This document shows, piece by piece, positions 1-6,872 of a DNA stretch of 14,221 nt (position 1 is the first letter of the stretch; every line of letters begins with the position of its first letter). The notes beneath the pieces are model-generated. The model worked only from the letters and a program-made list of their open reading frames with translations. It was not told the origin of the DNA and searched no databases. Where the stretch lies: positions 1-14,221 of the forward strand of contig CALESR010000152.1 of NCBI GenBank assembly GCA_937907485.1. Direction: 5' to 3'. Position numbers and translations under genes: made by a program. Source of the stretch: an uncultured Paracoccaceae bacterium. Its GTDB lineage: Bacteria > Pseudomonadota > Alphaproteobacteria > Rhodobacterales > Rhodobacteraceae.

Positions 1-1766
1 GACCAGTCCAGTTCGCGGTCGTGGTTCCACTCGCGTCCCTGGCCGATCTCGCAGCCCATGAACAGCAGTTTCTTGCCCGGATGACCCCACATGAAGCCAT
101 AATAGGCGCGCAGATTGGCCAGTTGCGCGGCGGGATCGCCGGGCATCTTTTCCAACATCGCGCCCTTGCCGTGCACCACCTCGTCATGGCTGATCGGCAG
201 GATGTAGTTTTCGCTGAATCCATAGACCAGACCAAAGGTCATCAGGTCGTGGTGGTGACGCCGGTGGATCGGGTCGTATTCGATATAGCGCAGAGTGTCG
301 TTCATCCACCCCATGTTCCATTTGAAGCCGAACCCAAGGCCGCCGTCATGCACCGGACGGGTGACTCCGGGCCAGGCGGTGGATTCCTCGGCCACGGTCA
401 TCAGGCCGGGCGGCCCCTCGCCGTAAGCCAGAACGTTCATCTCTTGCAGGAAGGCGATGGATTCGTAGTTCTCGCGTCCGCCGTCCTTGTTGGGCACCCA
501 TTGGCCCGCGCCGCGCGAATAGTCGCGATACAGCATCGAGGCCACCGCATCGACGCGCAGCCCGTCGAGGTGGAACTCGCTCAGCCAATAGACCGCGTTG
601 GCGGTCAGGTAGTTGCGCACCTCGTTGCGGCCGACGTTGTAGATCAGCGTGTTCCAGTCAGGGTGGAAGCCCTCGCGCGGGTCGGCGTGTTCATAAAGAT
701 GCGTGCCGTCGAAGGTTGCCAGCCCATGCGCATCGCTGGGAAAATGCGCCGGAACCCAGTCCATCAGCACGCCAAGGCCCTTTTGGTGCGCGGCGTCGAT
801 CAGGGTGCGGAAATCGTCGGCGCTGCCAAAGCGGCTGGTCGGCGCATACATGCCGGTCGGCTGATAGCCCCAAGACCCGCCAAACGGGTATTCGGCCAGC
901 GGCATCAGTTCGAGATGGGTAAAGCCCATGTCATGGACGTAATCGACCAGTTCCAGCGCGGCCTCGCGGTAGGTCAGGCTGCGGCCGTCGCGGTGACGCC
1001 AGGACCCCAGATGCGCCTCATAGATCGAAATCGGCGCCTCGCGGCTGTTGGCCAGCGCGCGCCGGGTCATCCAGCCGGTATCCTGCCAGCGATGCGCCGG
1101 CGCGGCGCGCAGGCGCGAGGCGGTGGCGGGTGGCAGTTCGGCGCCAAAGGCCATGGGGTCGGCCTTGAGGAAGGGGGCGCCGTGCCACGGGGCGATCTCG
1201 AATTTATAGGGCTCGCTGGGGGCGAGGCCGGGCAGGAAGATCTCCCACACGCCGGCACCGCGCCGCCGCATCCCCGCGCGCCGTCCGTCCCAGGCGTTGA
1301 ACCCGCCAACCACCGACACACGCCGTGCATTCGGGGCCCAGACGGCGAAATGCACGCCCTCGGTGCCCTCATGGGTGATGGGATGGGCGCCCAGCGCCTG
1401 CCAGAGCCGCCGGTGCCGGCCTTCGCCGATCAGATGCAGATCGAGATCGCCCAGCACCGGGCCAAAGCGGTAGGGGTCGTCATAGTCCCAGGTCCGCGCG
1501 CCGTCCGCGCCCTGCAGCCGGTATTTGCGCCGCCGCCCCAGATCGCCGGTGAAGATGCCATTGCCCAGCGCCTGCAACGGCAGCGGCCCCGACGGGGTCA
1601 GCGCCTGCATCGTCTGCGCGTGGGGATCAAAGACCACCAGTCGCCCGGTCTGACCGCGATGACGCGGGCCAAAGACCGCAAAAGGATCAATGACGCGGCC
1701 CGACAGGATGTCGTCCACATCATCTGGGGAGAGACCGCTAGATAAAGATGAATTTGCCCGAACCAT
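1..1766 (-). CDS. glgB: 1,4-alpha-glucan branching enzyme, 3' end cut by the window edge
   Basis: Makes the alpha-1,6 branches of glycogen by cutting an alpha-1,4 glucan and rejoining it as a side chain; a cytoplasmic GH13 enzyme. About 588 residues are present of the roughly 730 usual for the family, so the C-terminal domain lies beyond the left edge. The GH13 regions are visible: a DWVPAHF strand, GLRVDAVASM with the nucleophile Asp at residue 406, VAEEST with the acid/base Glu pair at 460-461, and ISHDEVVHGK with Asp 528. This is close to the numbering of the E. coli enzyme. The start ATG at 1766-1764 gives MVRANSSLSS, followed by SPDDVDDILSGR, which resembles family N termini; an in-frame stop lies upstream and the Shine-Dalgarno sequence is weak. 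It follows glgP after 61 bp on the same strand, so co-transcription is likely. The call is firm; only the exact start is uncertain. Confidence 0.96.
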   Translation of the reverse strand, partial: MVRANSSLSSGLSPDDVDDILSGRVIDPFAVFGPRHRGQTGRLVVFDPHAQTMQALTPSGPLPLQALGNGIFTGDLGRRRKYRLQGADGARTWDYDDPYRFGPVLGDLDLHLIGEGRHRRLWQALGAHPITHEGTEGVHFAVWAPNARRVSVVGGFNAWDGRRAGMRRRGAGVWEIFLPGLAPSEPYKFEIAPWHGAPFLKADPMAFGAELPPATASRLRAAPAHRWQDTGWMTRRALANSREAPISIYEAHLGSWRHRDGRSLTYREAALELVDYVHDMGFTHLELMPLAEYPFGGSWGYQPTGMYAPTSRFGSADDFRTLIDAAHQKGLGVLMDWVPAHFPSDAHGLATFDGTHLYEHADPREGFHPDWNTLIYNVGRNEVRNYLTANAVYWLSEFHLDGLRVDAVASMLYRDYSRGAGQWVPNKDGGRENYESIAFLQEMNVLAYGEGPPGLMTVAEESTAWPGVTRPVHDGGLGFGFKWNMGWMNDTLRYIEYDPIHRRHHHDLMTFGLVYGFSENYILPISHDEVVHGKGAMLEKMPGDPAAQLANLRAYYGFMWGHPGKKLLFMGCEIGQGREWNHDRELDW

Positions 1767-1827
1767 ACGCAAGTTGTGGCGCAGGTCCGGGCAACTTTCA
1801 ATTGCATTCTGCGAGTCGCAGACAGCT

Positions 1828-4293
1828 TCAGATCATCGGCTTGATCGACCAGACGTCGCGCATGTAGCCCTTGATCGTGCGGTCACTGCTGAACCAGCCG
1901 GTGCGCGCGGTGTTGATCGCGGCCATGCGGGTCCAGGTGTCGGCGTCGAACCAGGCGGCATCGACCTGCCGCTGGGCATCCCAGTAGCTGTCGAAATCGG
2001 CGCAGACGGTGAAGTAATCATGCGTCCGCAGGTTCTGCACCAGACCCTGATAGGTGGTCTTGTCGCCGTTCGAGAACGCGCCGTTTTCCACCAGCGCGAT
2101 AGCTGAGGCCAGGCGGGGGCTGGCGCCGATCGCATCAGCGGCGTGCTGCGGGTTGCGGCGACGCTCGACGACCTCATCCGTGGTCATGCCGAAGAGGAAG
2201 AAGTTCTCGGGCCCGACCAGATCGCGGATTTCGACATTGGCGCCGTCGAGCGTGCCGATGGTCAGCGCGCCGTTCAGGCTGAACTTCATGTTGCCGGTGC
2301 CCGAGGCTTCCTTGCCAGCGGTCGAGATCTGTTCGCTGAGGTCGGCGGCGGGGACCAGACGTTCGGCCATCGTCACGTTATAGTTCGGCGGATAGACCAC
2401 GCTGAGCAGATCGCGGGTCACCTTGTCGGCGTTGATGACACGGGCCACGTTGTTGATCAGGTGGATGATCTCCTTGGCCATGACATAGCCCGGCGCGGCC
2501 TTGCCGCCGAAGATCTTGACGCGCGGGGCCCAGCCCGCATTGGGGTTGGCGCGGATCGCCTGCCACAGCGCGATGGTTTCGAGAATGTTCAGATGCTGGC
2601 GCTTGTATTCATGGAAGCGTTTGATCTGGACGTCGAACATGGCACGCGGGTTGACGCTGATGCCCATCTCGGTGCCGATCCACTCGGCCAGATCGGCCTT
2701 GTTCTGCGCCTTGACGGCGGCGAAGCGGTCGCGGAAGGCGCGGGTGGCGATGGCCGGTTCCATCTCGGACAGGCGTTCGAGGTTGTCCTCCCAGCCCGAA
2801 CCGATGGTTTCGGTAATCAGCGTGGACAGCCGCGGGTTGGCGCCCTTGACCCAGCGGCGCGGGGTGATGCCGTTGGTCTGGTTGACGATGCGGTCAGGGT
2901 GCAGGGCGTGCAGATCGGCAAAGACCGTCGATTTCACCAGTTCCGTGTGCAGCGCCGAGACGCCGTTGACCCGGTTGGCCATGATGAAGGACAGCTCGCC
3001 CATCTTGACCTCGCCCTTCTCGATGATGGTCGAGCGGCGGTTGGGGTGCTGCTTGGCATGTTGGGCGTCGATACGCTCGATCAGTTGCATGTGGCGCGGC
3101 AGGACACGGCCCATCAGGGTTTCCGGCCAACGCTCCAGCGCTTCGGGCATCAGGGTGTGGTTGGTATAGCCGAGGCAGGCGCGGGCGGTGGTGACGGCGT
3201 CGTCAAAGGTCATGCCACGCTCGTCATGCAGCAGGCGCACCAGTTCCGGGCCAGCGATGGCGGGGTGGGTGTCGTTCATCTGGATGGCGACACGCGTCGG
3301 CAGGGCGCGCAGGTCGCTGTGTTCGGCCGAGAAGCGGCGCAGGATGTCGCGCAGCGACGCGGCGGTGAAGAAGAACTCCTGCTTGAGGCGCAGTTCCTTG
3401 CCCTGATCGGTGGTGTCATCCGGGTAGAGCACGCGGCTGATGGTGCGGGCCAGGGCCTCGGGCTGGGCGGCGCCCTCGAAATCGCCTTTGTTGAAGGCGG
3501 TCAGGTCAAAGGCGCTCAGCGCCTCGGCGCCCCACAGGCGCAGGGTGTTGGCCCATTTGCCCTGCCAGCCGATCACCGGCGTGTCATAGGCCTTGGCAAT
3601 CACCGCGTTGTCGGGGGTCCAGACGGCGCTGCGGCCATCCTCGGCCACGGTGCCGCCAAAACCGATGCGGAAGGCGGCCTCGGGCCGGGCGAATTCCCAG
3701 CCGTGCTGCTGGCGCAGCCAGTCTTCGGCCTGCTCGACCTGACGGCCATCGGGGCCAAAACTCTGACGGAAGAGGCCGTGTTCATAGCGGATGCCATAGC
3801 CATACGCCGGGCAGCCGAGGGTGGACATCGAGTCGAGGAAGCAGGCGGCCAGACGGCCCAACCCGCCATTGCCCAGCGCGGCATCGGGTTCGTCATCGAC
3901 GACCGAGCGGAAGTCAAAGCCCAGCCCGGCAACCGCCTCGTTGGCCAGTTCGGTCAGGCCGAGGTTCATCACGGCGTCTTCCAGCAGGCGACCGATCAGG
4001 AACTCCATCGACAGGTAATAGACGCGTTTGGACTGCGCGGCATAGGTGGCGCGGGTGGCGCGGAACCAGGGTTCGATGACCTTGTCGCGGATCGCCAGCG
4101 TCAGCGCCATGCGCATGTCAAAGAGGCTGGCATGGGCCAGATCCTTGCCCTGCGAGAATTCCAGATGCGTGAGGATTGCCTGGCGAAGTTCCTGTGCACT
4201 CATCGGCATCGAGTCCTTGGCTATGGCGGTCGGCATCCAGCCGCTGAGGCTGCTGGTGCCCTGGTCGAAATTCATCGAACGCGTGTTTCTCAT
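1828..4293 (-). CDS. glgP: Glycogen/starch/alpha-glucan phosphorylase
   Basis: PLP-dependent GT35 enzyme that releases glucose-1-phosphate from the non-reducing ends of glycogen using inorganic phosphate. With the start at 4293 it has 821 residues, the normal length (E. coli GlgP has 815). Landmarks in order: ALGNGGLGRLAACFLDSM near the N terminus, NQTNGITPRRW, RFHEYKRQ at about 559-566, GGKAAPGY, and EASGTGNMKFSLNGALT with the PLP lysine at residue 670. I chose the ATG at 4293 because AGGAG lies six bases upstream; an in-frame ATG at 4329 would add 12 residues (MTAERHKEQEQD) but has a poor ribosome site. The gene lies 61 bp before glgB, pairing synthesis and breakdown of glycogen in one unit. 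An upstream gap of 177 bp holds a terminator-like hairpin and a 14-mer shared with the iscR control region. I see no truncation or missing key residue. Confidence 0.97.
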   Translation of the reverse strand: MRNTRSMNFDQGTSSLSGWMPTAIAKDSMPMSAQELRQAILTHLEFSQGKDLAHASLFDMRMALTLAIRDKVIEPWFRATRATYAAQSKRVYYLSMEFLIGRLLEDAVMNLGLTELANEAVAGLGFDFRSVVDDEPDAALGNGGLGRLAACFLDSMSTLGCPAYGYGIRYEHGLFRQSFGPDGRQVEQAEDWLRQQHGWEFARPEAAFRIGFGGTVAEDGRSAVWTPDNAVIAKAYDTPVIGWQGKWANTLRLWGAEALSAFDLTAFNKGDFEGAAQPEALARTISRVLYPDDTTDQGKELRLKQEFFFTAASLRDILRRFSAEHSDLRALPTRVAIQMNDTHPAIAGPELVRLLHDERGMTFDDAVTTARACLGYTNHTLMPEALERWPETLMGRVLPRHMQLIERIDAQHAKQHPNRRSTIIEKGEVKMGELSFIMANRVNGVSALHTELVKSTVFADLHALHPDRIVNQTNGITPRRWVKGANPRLSTLITETIGSGWEDNLERLSEMEPAIATRAFRDRFAAVKAQNKADLAEWIGTEMGISVNPRAMFDVQIKRFHEYKRQHLNILETIALWQAIRANPNAGWAPRVKIFGGKAAPGYVMAKEIIHLINNVARVINADKVTRDLLSVVYPPNYNVTMAERLVPAADLSEQISTAGKEASGTGNMKFSLNGALTIGTLDGANVEIRDLVGPENFFLFGMTTDEVVERRRNPQHAADAIGASPRLASAIALVENGAFSNGDKTTYQGLVQNLRTHDYFTVCADFDSYWDAQRQVDAAWFDADTWTRMAAINTARTGWFSSDRTIKGYMRDVWSIKPMI

Positions 4294-4406
4294 GTCCTGC
4301 TCCTGCTCCTTGTGCCGCTCTGCGGTCATTCCGACGGGGCCAACTGGGCGCCTCGAGGGTATGGATCGCAGCCGATCACGGCCAAAAGCAGGCAGGCTTG
4401 GACAGG

Positions 4407-4420
4407 TTTGTTGACAAAAG
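4407..4420. repeat. 14-mer TTTGTTGACAAAAG, copy 1, upstream of glgP
   Basis: This 14-base sequence recurs exactly at 5174-5187. Its core TTTGT-TG-ACAAA is an inverted repeat with 5-base arms and a 2-base centre, the shape of a small operator. This copy lies 114 bp upstream of the chosen glgP start. No good -10 element sits 16-18 bases after its TTGACA on the plus strand, and no plus-strand gene follows, so it is unlikely to be a plus-strand promoter. A role as regulator site is inferred only. Confidence 0.45.
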
Positions 4421-4434
4421 GGGGGTATTTTGCC

Positions 4435-4464
4435 GTCGATCCGGGAATTGTTGCCCGGATCGAC
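4435..4464 (-). terminator. Terminator-like hairpin after the alpha/beta hydrolase gene
   Basis: A perfect 11-bp inverted repeat (GTCGATCCGGG at 4435-4445 and CCCGGATCGAC at 4454-4464) with an 8-base loop lies 6 bases beyond the hydrolase stop codon. It is stable and GC-rich and fits transcription ending between the hydrolase and glgP. On the minus strand no clean T-run follows directly; a short CCCTTTT comes about 15 bases later, so termination may be weak or need Rho. On the plus strand a short CGATTTT follows, but no plus-strand gene ends there. Confidence 0.6.
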
Positions 4465-4470
4465 CGATTT

Positions 4471-5130
4471 TCAGCGCGACACCTCGGACAGGCGGCGTTT
4501 GACATAGGTTTTCACCGAATCCAGCATCGGCTGCATATGCGCCTCTTCATCGCGGAAGAAGTGATCTGCGCCTTCGATCGGCTGGTGGGTGATGGTGATG
4601 CCCTTCTGCTCGTGCAGCTTGGCCACCAGCCCCGCCACATCCTTGGGCGGTGCGATGCGGTCGGCGGTGCCGTTGACGATCAGGCCCGAGGCCGGGCAGG
4701 GCGCCAGAAAGCTGAAATCATAAAGGTTCGCCGGCGGCGCGATCGACACAAAGCCGGTGATGTCCGGCCGCCGCATCAAGAGTTGCATGCCGATCCAGGC
4801 ACCAAAACTGAACCCCGCGACCCAGCAATGCCGGGCGTTCTGGTTCATCGCCTGCAGGTAATCCAGCGCGGCAGCGGCATCGGAAAGCTCGCCAATGCCC
4901 ATGTCGTATTCGCCCTGACTGCGCCCGACACCGCGGAAATTGAACCGCAGCACTGAAAAGCCAAGCGAATGAAAGGCATAGTGCAGGTTGTAGACAACCT
5001 TGTTGTTCATCGTGCCGCCGAACTGCGGATGCGGATGCAAGACGATTGCAATCGGCGCATCGCGGTTCGGCTGGGGGTGATAGCGTCCTTCAAGACGGCC
5101 ATCGGGGCCGGCAAAGATTACTTCTGGCAT
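4471..5130 (-). CDS. Alpha/beta hydrolase, COG2945-like
   Basis: A 219-residue single-domain serine hydrolase with no signal peptide, so probably cytoplasmic. The catalytic set is visible: nucleophile Ser 108 in GFSFGAW, Asp 157 in NGTADRIAPP, and His 190 in GADHFF. The LHPHPQFGGTMNN stretch after the first core strand and RFNFRGVGRSQG are hallmarks of the family annotated as alpha/beta hydrolase or dienelactone hydrolase-like (COG2945). The substrate is unknown. The ATG at 5130-5128 has AAGG eight bases upstream. The gene diverges from iscR across a 196-bp control region and is followed by a terminator-like hairpin, so it is probably a single-gene unit that may share regulation with the suf operon. 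The fold is certain; the physiological role is not. Confidence 0.9.
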   Translation of the reverse strand: MPEVIFAGPDGRLEGRYHPQPNRDAPIAIVLHPHPQFGGTMNNKVVYNLHYAFHSLGFSVLRFNFRGVGRSQGEYDMGIGELSDAAAALDYLQAMNQNARHCWVAGFSFGAWIGMQLLMRRPDITGFVSIAPPANLYDFSFLAPCPASGLIVNGTADRIAPPKDVAGLVAKLHEQKGITITHQPIEGADHFFRDEEAHMQPMLDSVKTYVKRRLSEVSR

Positions 5131-5173
5131 CCGGGGACCTTGTCTCGCTCACCTGGGTTCCAGAGTCGGCTTC

Positions 5174-5187
5174 TTTGTTGACAAAAG
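5174..5187. repeat. 14-mer TTTGTTGACAAAAG, copy 2, in the iscR control region
   Basis: Exact second copy of the sequence at 4407-4420. Here it contains the TTGACA used as the -35 element of the proposed iscR promoter, and it lies 44 bp upstream of the divergent hydrolase start. A protein bound to its TTTGT-TG-ACAAA dyad could affect both directions. Alternatively, it may simply be a strong -35 element with flanking chance symmetry. Confidence 0.45.
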
Positions 5188-5206
5188 CAGTCGGACAATC
5201 TAGAAC
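5178..5206 (+). promoter_or_regulatory. Sigma70-like promoter of the iscR-suf operon
   Basis: A consensus -35 TTGACA (5178-5183), a 17-base spacer, and a -10 candidate TAGAAC (5201-5206, four of six consensus bases) point toward iscR. Transcription would begin near 5213, leaving a leader of about 113 bases. The -10 element lies inside a perfect dyad, as expected for a repressible promoter. This is the only strong promoter-like sequence I see ahead of the eleven-gene suf operon. Confidence 0.65.
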
Positions 5207-5214
5207 GGTTCTAA
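5199..5214. promoter_or_regulatory. Operator-like dyad over the iscR -10 element, similar to an Irr/ICE box
   Basis: TCTAGAACGGTTCTAA contains a perfect 13-base palindrome, TAGAAC-G-GTTCTA (5201-5213). Read on the other strand it is TTAGAA-CCG-TTCTAGA, resembling the iron control element (TTTAGAA and TTCTAAA half-sites) bound by the iron regulator Irr in alphaproteobacteria. Its position over the -10 element fits repression of suf when iron is plentiful, or control by the IscR encoded just downstream. The dyad is seen directly; the identity of the bound protein is inferred. Confidence 0.55.
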
Positions 5215-5222
5215 CCTCTGCG

Positions 5223-5243
5223 CCCGGCTCGCGCGGAGTCGGG
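5223..5243 (+). other. Hairpin in the iscR leader
   Basis: CCCGGCTC (5223-5230) and GAGTCGGG (5236-5243) can form an 8-bp stem with one G-U pair and a 5-base loop, about 10 bases after the inferred transcription start. No T-run follows, so it is not an evident terminator. It may stabilise the 5' end of the transcript, or be a chance result of high GC. Confidence 0.35.
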
Positions 5244-5326
5244 TTCGGCGGTTGTGCAGTTAAGCATGGCCGCGCCCTTCGTCAATGTTTTTGCGCCCAA
5301 TCAAGGCGTTTGCAGGGATCAGCGGC

Positions 5327-5791
5327 ATGAAACTGTCGACAAAAGGTCGTTACGCGATGGTTGCGATGGTCGATCTTGCCATTCTGCAACGCCGCCCCGA
5401 CAGTCGGCATGTCTCGCTGGCCGAGATCGCCCGGCGGCAGGATGTGTCGCAGGCCTATCTGGAGCAGCTTTTCGTCAAGTTGCGCCGCGCCGGGCTGGTC
5501 GATTCGGTGCGGGGTCCGGGCGGTGGCTATCATCTGGCGCGCGATCCAGCCGAAATCCGGGTGTCCGAGGTGCTGGAGGCGGTCGAGGAATCGGTCAGCG
5601 CGATGGAGTTGGGGGCGGGGGCCTCGGGCGGGGTGTCGGGGTCGCAGGCGCAGTCGATGGCCAACCGGTTGTGGGAAAGCCTGTCGGCGCAGGTCTATGT
5701 CTTTCTGCACCAGACGACGCTGGCAGACGTGGCGGGCAACGGGATGAAACCTTGCCCGGCGGTGCCCGGCCTGTTTCGGATCACCGCATGA
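5327..5791 (+). CDS. iscR: Rrf2-family regulator, IscR-like, without the three Cys cluster ligands
   Basis: DNA-binding regulator that heads the iron-sulfur assembly operon. The 154-residue protein starts with MKLSTKGRYAM, the typical Rrf2 N terminus, then a winged helix with VSQAYLEQLF (recognition helix) and RGPGGGYHLAR (wing). I chose the ATG at 5327, which has AGGGA eight bases upstream, over an ATG at 5285 that would add 14 atypical residues. E. coli IscR binds its [2Fe-2S] cluster through Cys 92, 98, 104 and His 107. Here that stretch (about 93-115) is rich in Gly, Ala and Ser with no Cys or His, and the only cysteine is Cys 143 near the C terminus. The IscR of Rhodobacter sphaeroides is likewise reported to lack the three cysteines yet to bind a cluster in another way. 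The stop overlaps the next start (ATGA). It probably represses its own operon. Confidence 0.93.
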   Translation: MKLSTKGRYAMVAMVDLAILQRRPDSRHVSLAEIARRQDVSQAYLEQLFVKLRRAGLVDSVRGPGGGYHLARDPAEIRVSEVLEAVEESVSAMELGAGASGGVSGSQAQSMANRLWESLSAQVYVFLHQTTLADVAGNGMKPCPAVPGLFRITA

Positions 5792-6855
5792 AGGCGCGGG
5801 TCTATCTCGACTGGAACGCCACCACCCCGTTGCGCCCCGAGGCCCGTGCCGCGATGCTGGCGGCGATGGACGTGGTCGGCAATCCCAGTTCGATCCATGC
5901 CGAGGGCCGTGCGGCGCGTGGGCTGATCGAGCGGGCGCGGGCGCAGGTGGCGGCAGCGCTGGGCGCGGATGGGGCGGATGTGGTCTTTACCTCGGGCGCG
6001 ACCGAGGCGGCGGCGCTCGCCTGCGCCGGACGCGGCCTGTCCTGCGCGCCGGTTGAACATGACGCCGTGGCCGCGTGGTGCCGGGCCGATCTGCCGGTGG
6101 ACGCGGCTGGCGCGGTCACGGTGCTGGAGCCGGCGCGTTCGGCCTTGCAACTGGCCAACCCGGAAACCGGCGTGGTGCAAGAGTTGCCAACCGGCCTCGC
6201 CGTCAGTGACCTGACGCAGGCCTTTGGTAAGGTTCCTTTTGCGTTCAACTGGTTGGGCTGCGATATGGGGCTGGTTTCGGCGCATAAGCTGGGCGGACCA
6301 AAGGGTATCGGCGCCTTGACGCTACGCCGAGGCCTCGATGTGAGCGTGCAGATCAGGGGCGGCGGACAGGAAATGGGCCGCCGCGCCGGGACCGAGAACC
6401 TGATCGGCATCGCCGGATTTGGCGCCGCCGCCGAGGCCGCCGCGCGCGATCTGGCGGATGGCGTCTGGGACGCGGTCGCCGAGGTCAGAAATCTGCTGGA
6501 ACAGGCACTGGAAGACGGCTGTCCGGGGATTATCTTGCAAGGCAAGCAAGCCCCGCGCCTGCCCAACACGCTGTGCCTGATCGCGCCCGGCTGGAAGGGC
6601 GAGACGCAGGTGATGGCGATGGACCTGCACGGTTTCGCGGTTTCGGCCGGGTCGGCGTGCTCGTCGGGCAAGGTGCAGCCCAGCCGCGTCCTGCGCGCGA
6701 TGGGCCATGATGCCGAGGCCGCGCAATCGGCCCTGCGGGTGTCGATCGGGCCGGGCGTGGGACGCGAGGATGCGTTGCGCTTTGCCCAAACCTATGCCAG
6801 CGCGTTTCGGCGTGCGGGTGAACGAAAACCGGCGGGCGGGGGCCTGCCACGATGA
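5788..6855 (+). CDS. Compact class I (NifS/IscS-like) cysteine desulfurase
   Basis: PLP enzyme that removes sulfur from cysteine as a persulfide for cluster assembly. The 355-residue protein starts with MKARVYLDWNATTPLRPEAR, typical of the NifS/IscS class. Key residues: SGATEAAAL for PLP phosphate, His 91, Asp 141 and Gln 144 in SDLTQAFGK, PLP lysine 167 in SAHKLGGPKG, and catalytic Cys 291 in SAGSACSSGK. It is about 30-50 residues shorter than IscS or NifS; the shortening lies mainly between the SGATE motif and the PLP lysine. The usual NNE before IGVVQ reads NPE before TGVVQ, so the residue aligned with IscS Asn 155 appears to be Pro. It overlaps iscR by ATGA, and its stop overlaps a possible sufB start. 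The enzyme class is clear; a loss or change of activity cannot be judged from sequence. Confidence 0.92.
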   Translation: MKARVYLDWNATTPLRPEARAAMLAAMDVVGNPSSIHAEGRAARGLIERARAQVAAALGADGADVVFTSGATEAAALACAGRGLSCAPVEHDAVAAWCRADLPVDAAGAVTVLEPARSALQLANPETGVVQELPTGLAVSDLTQAFGKVPFAFNWLGCDMGLVSAHKLGGPKGIGALTLRRGLDVSVQIRGGGQEMGRRAGTENLIGIAGFGAAAEAAARDLADGVWDAVAEVRNLLEQALEDGCPGIILQGKQAPRLPNTLCLIAPGWKGETQVMAMDLHGFAVSAGSACSSGKVQPSRVLRAMGHDAEAAQSALRVSIGPGVGREDALRFAQTYASAFRRAGERKPAGGGLPR

Positions 6856-6872
6856 AGACGGGAACTGAACCG

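Noticed and set aside
21..1745. A 574-codon open frame on the plus strand
   Set aside because: It is antisense to glgB, whose catalytic motifs are all intact on the minus strand. The predicted protein shows no recognisable domain, and long open antisense frames are common in GC-rich genomes.
4294..4329. Upstream ATG for glgP at 4329
   Set aside because: It has no good ribosome site and adds a short polar stretch, whereas the ATG at 4293 has AGGAG at the right distance. It cannot be ruled out fully.
4411..4416. TTGACA upstream of glgP as a plus-strand promoter
   Set aside because: No acceptable -10 lies 16-18 bases downstream, and there is no plus-strand gene for it to serve.
2143..4956. A 937-codon open frame on the plus strand
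   Set aside because: It runs antisense through glgP and on into the hydrolase gene, crossing the intergenic region. It has no domain-like features, while both minus-strand genes are clear.
5285..5326. Upstream ATG for iscR at 5285
   Set aside because: It would add 14 residues before the conserved Rrf2 start MKLSTKGRYAM, and it lacks a good ribosome site.
5254..5787. A 178-codon in-frame extension ahead of the NifS-like gene
   Set aside because: The frame is open only because of high GC. It overlaps iscR in another frame, and the extension has no desulfurase-like sequence; the family N terminus begins at the ATG at 5788.
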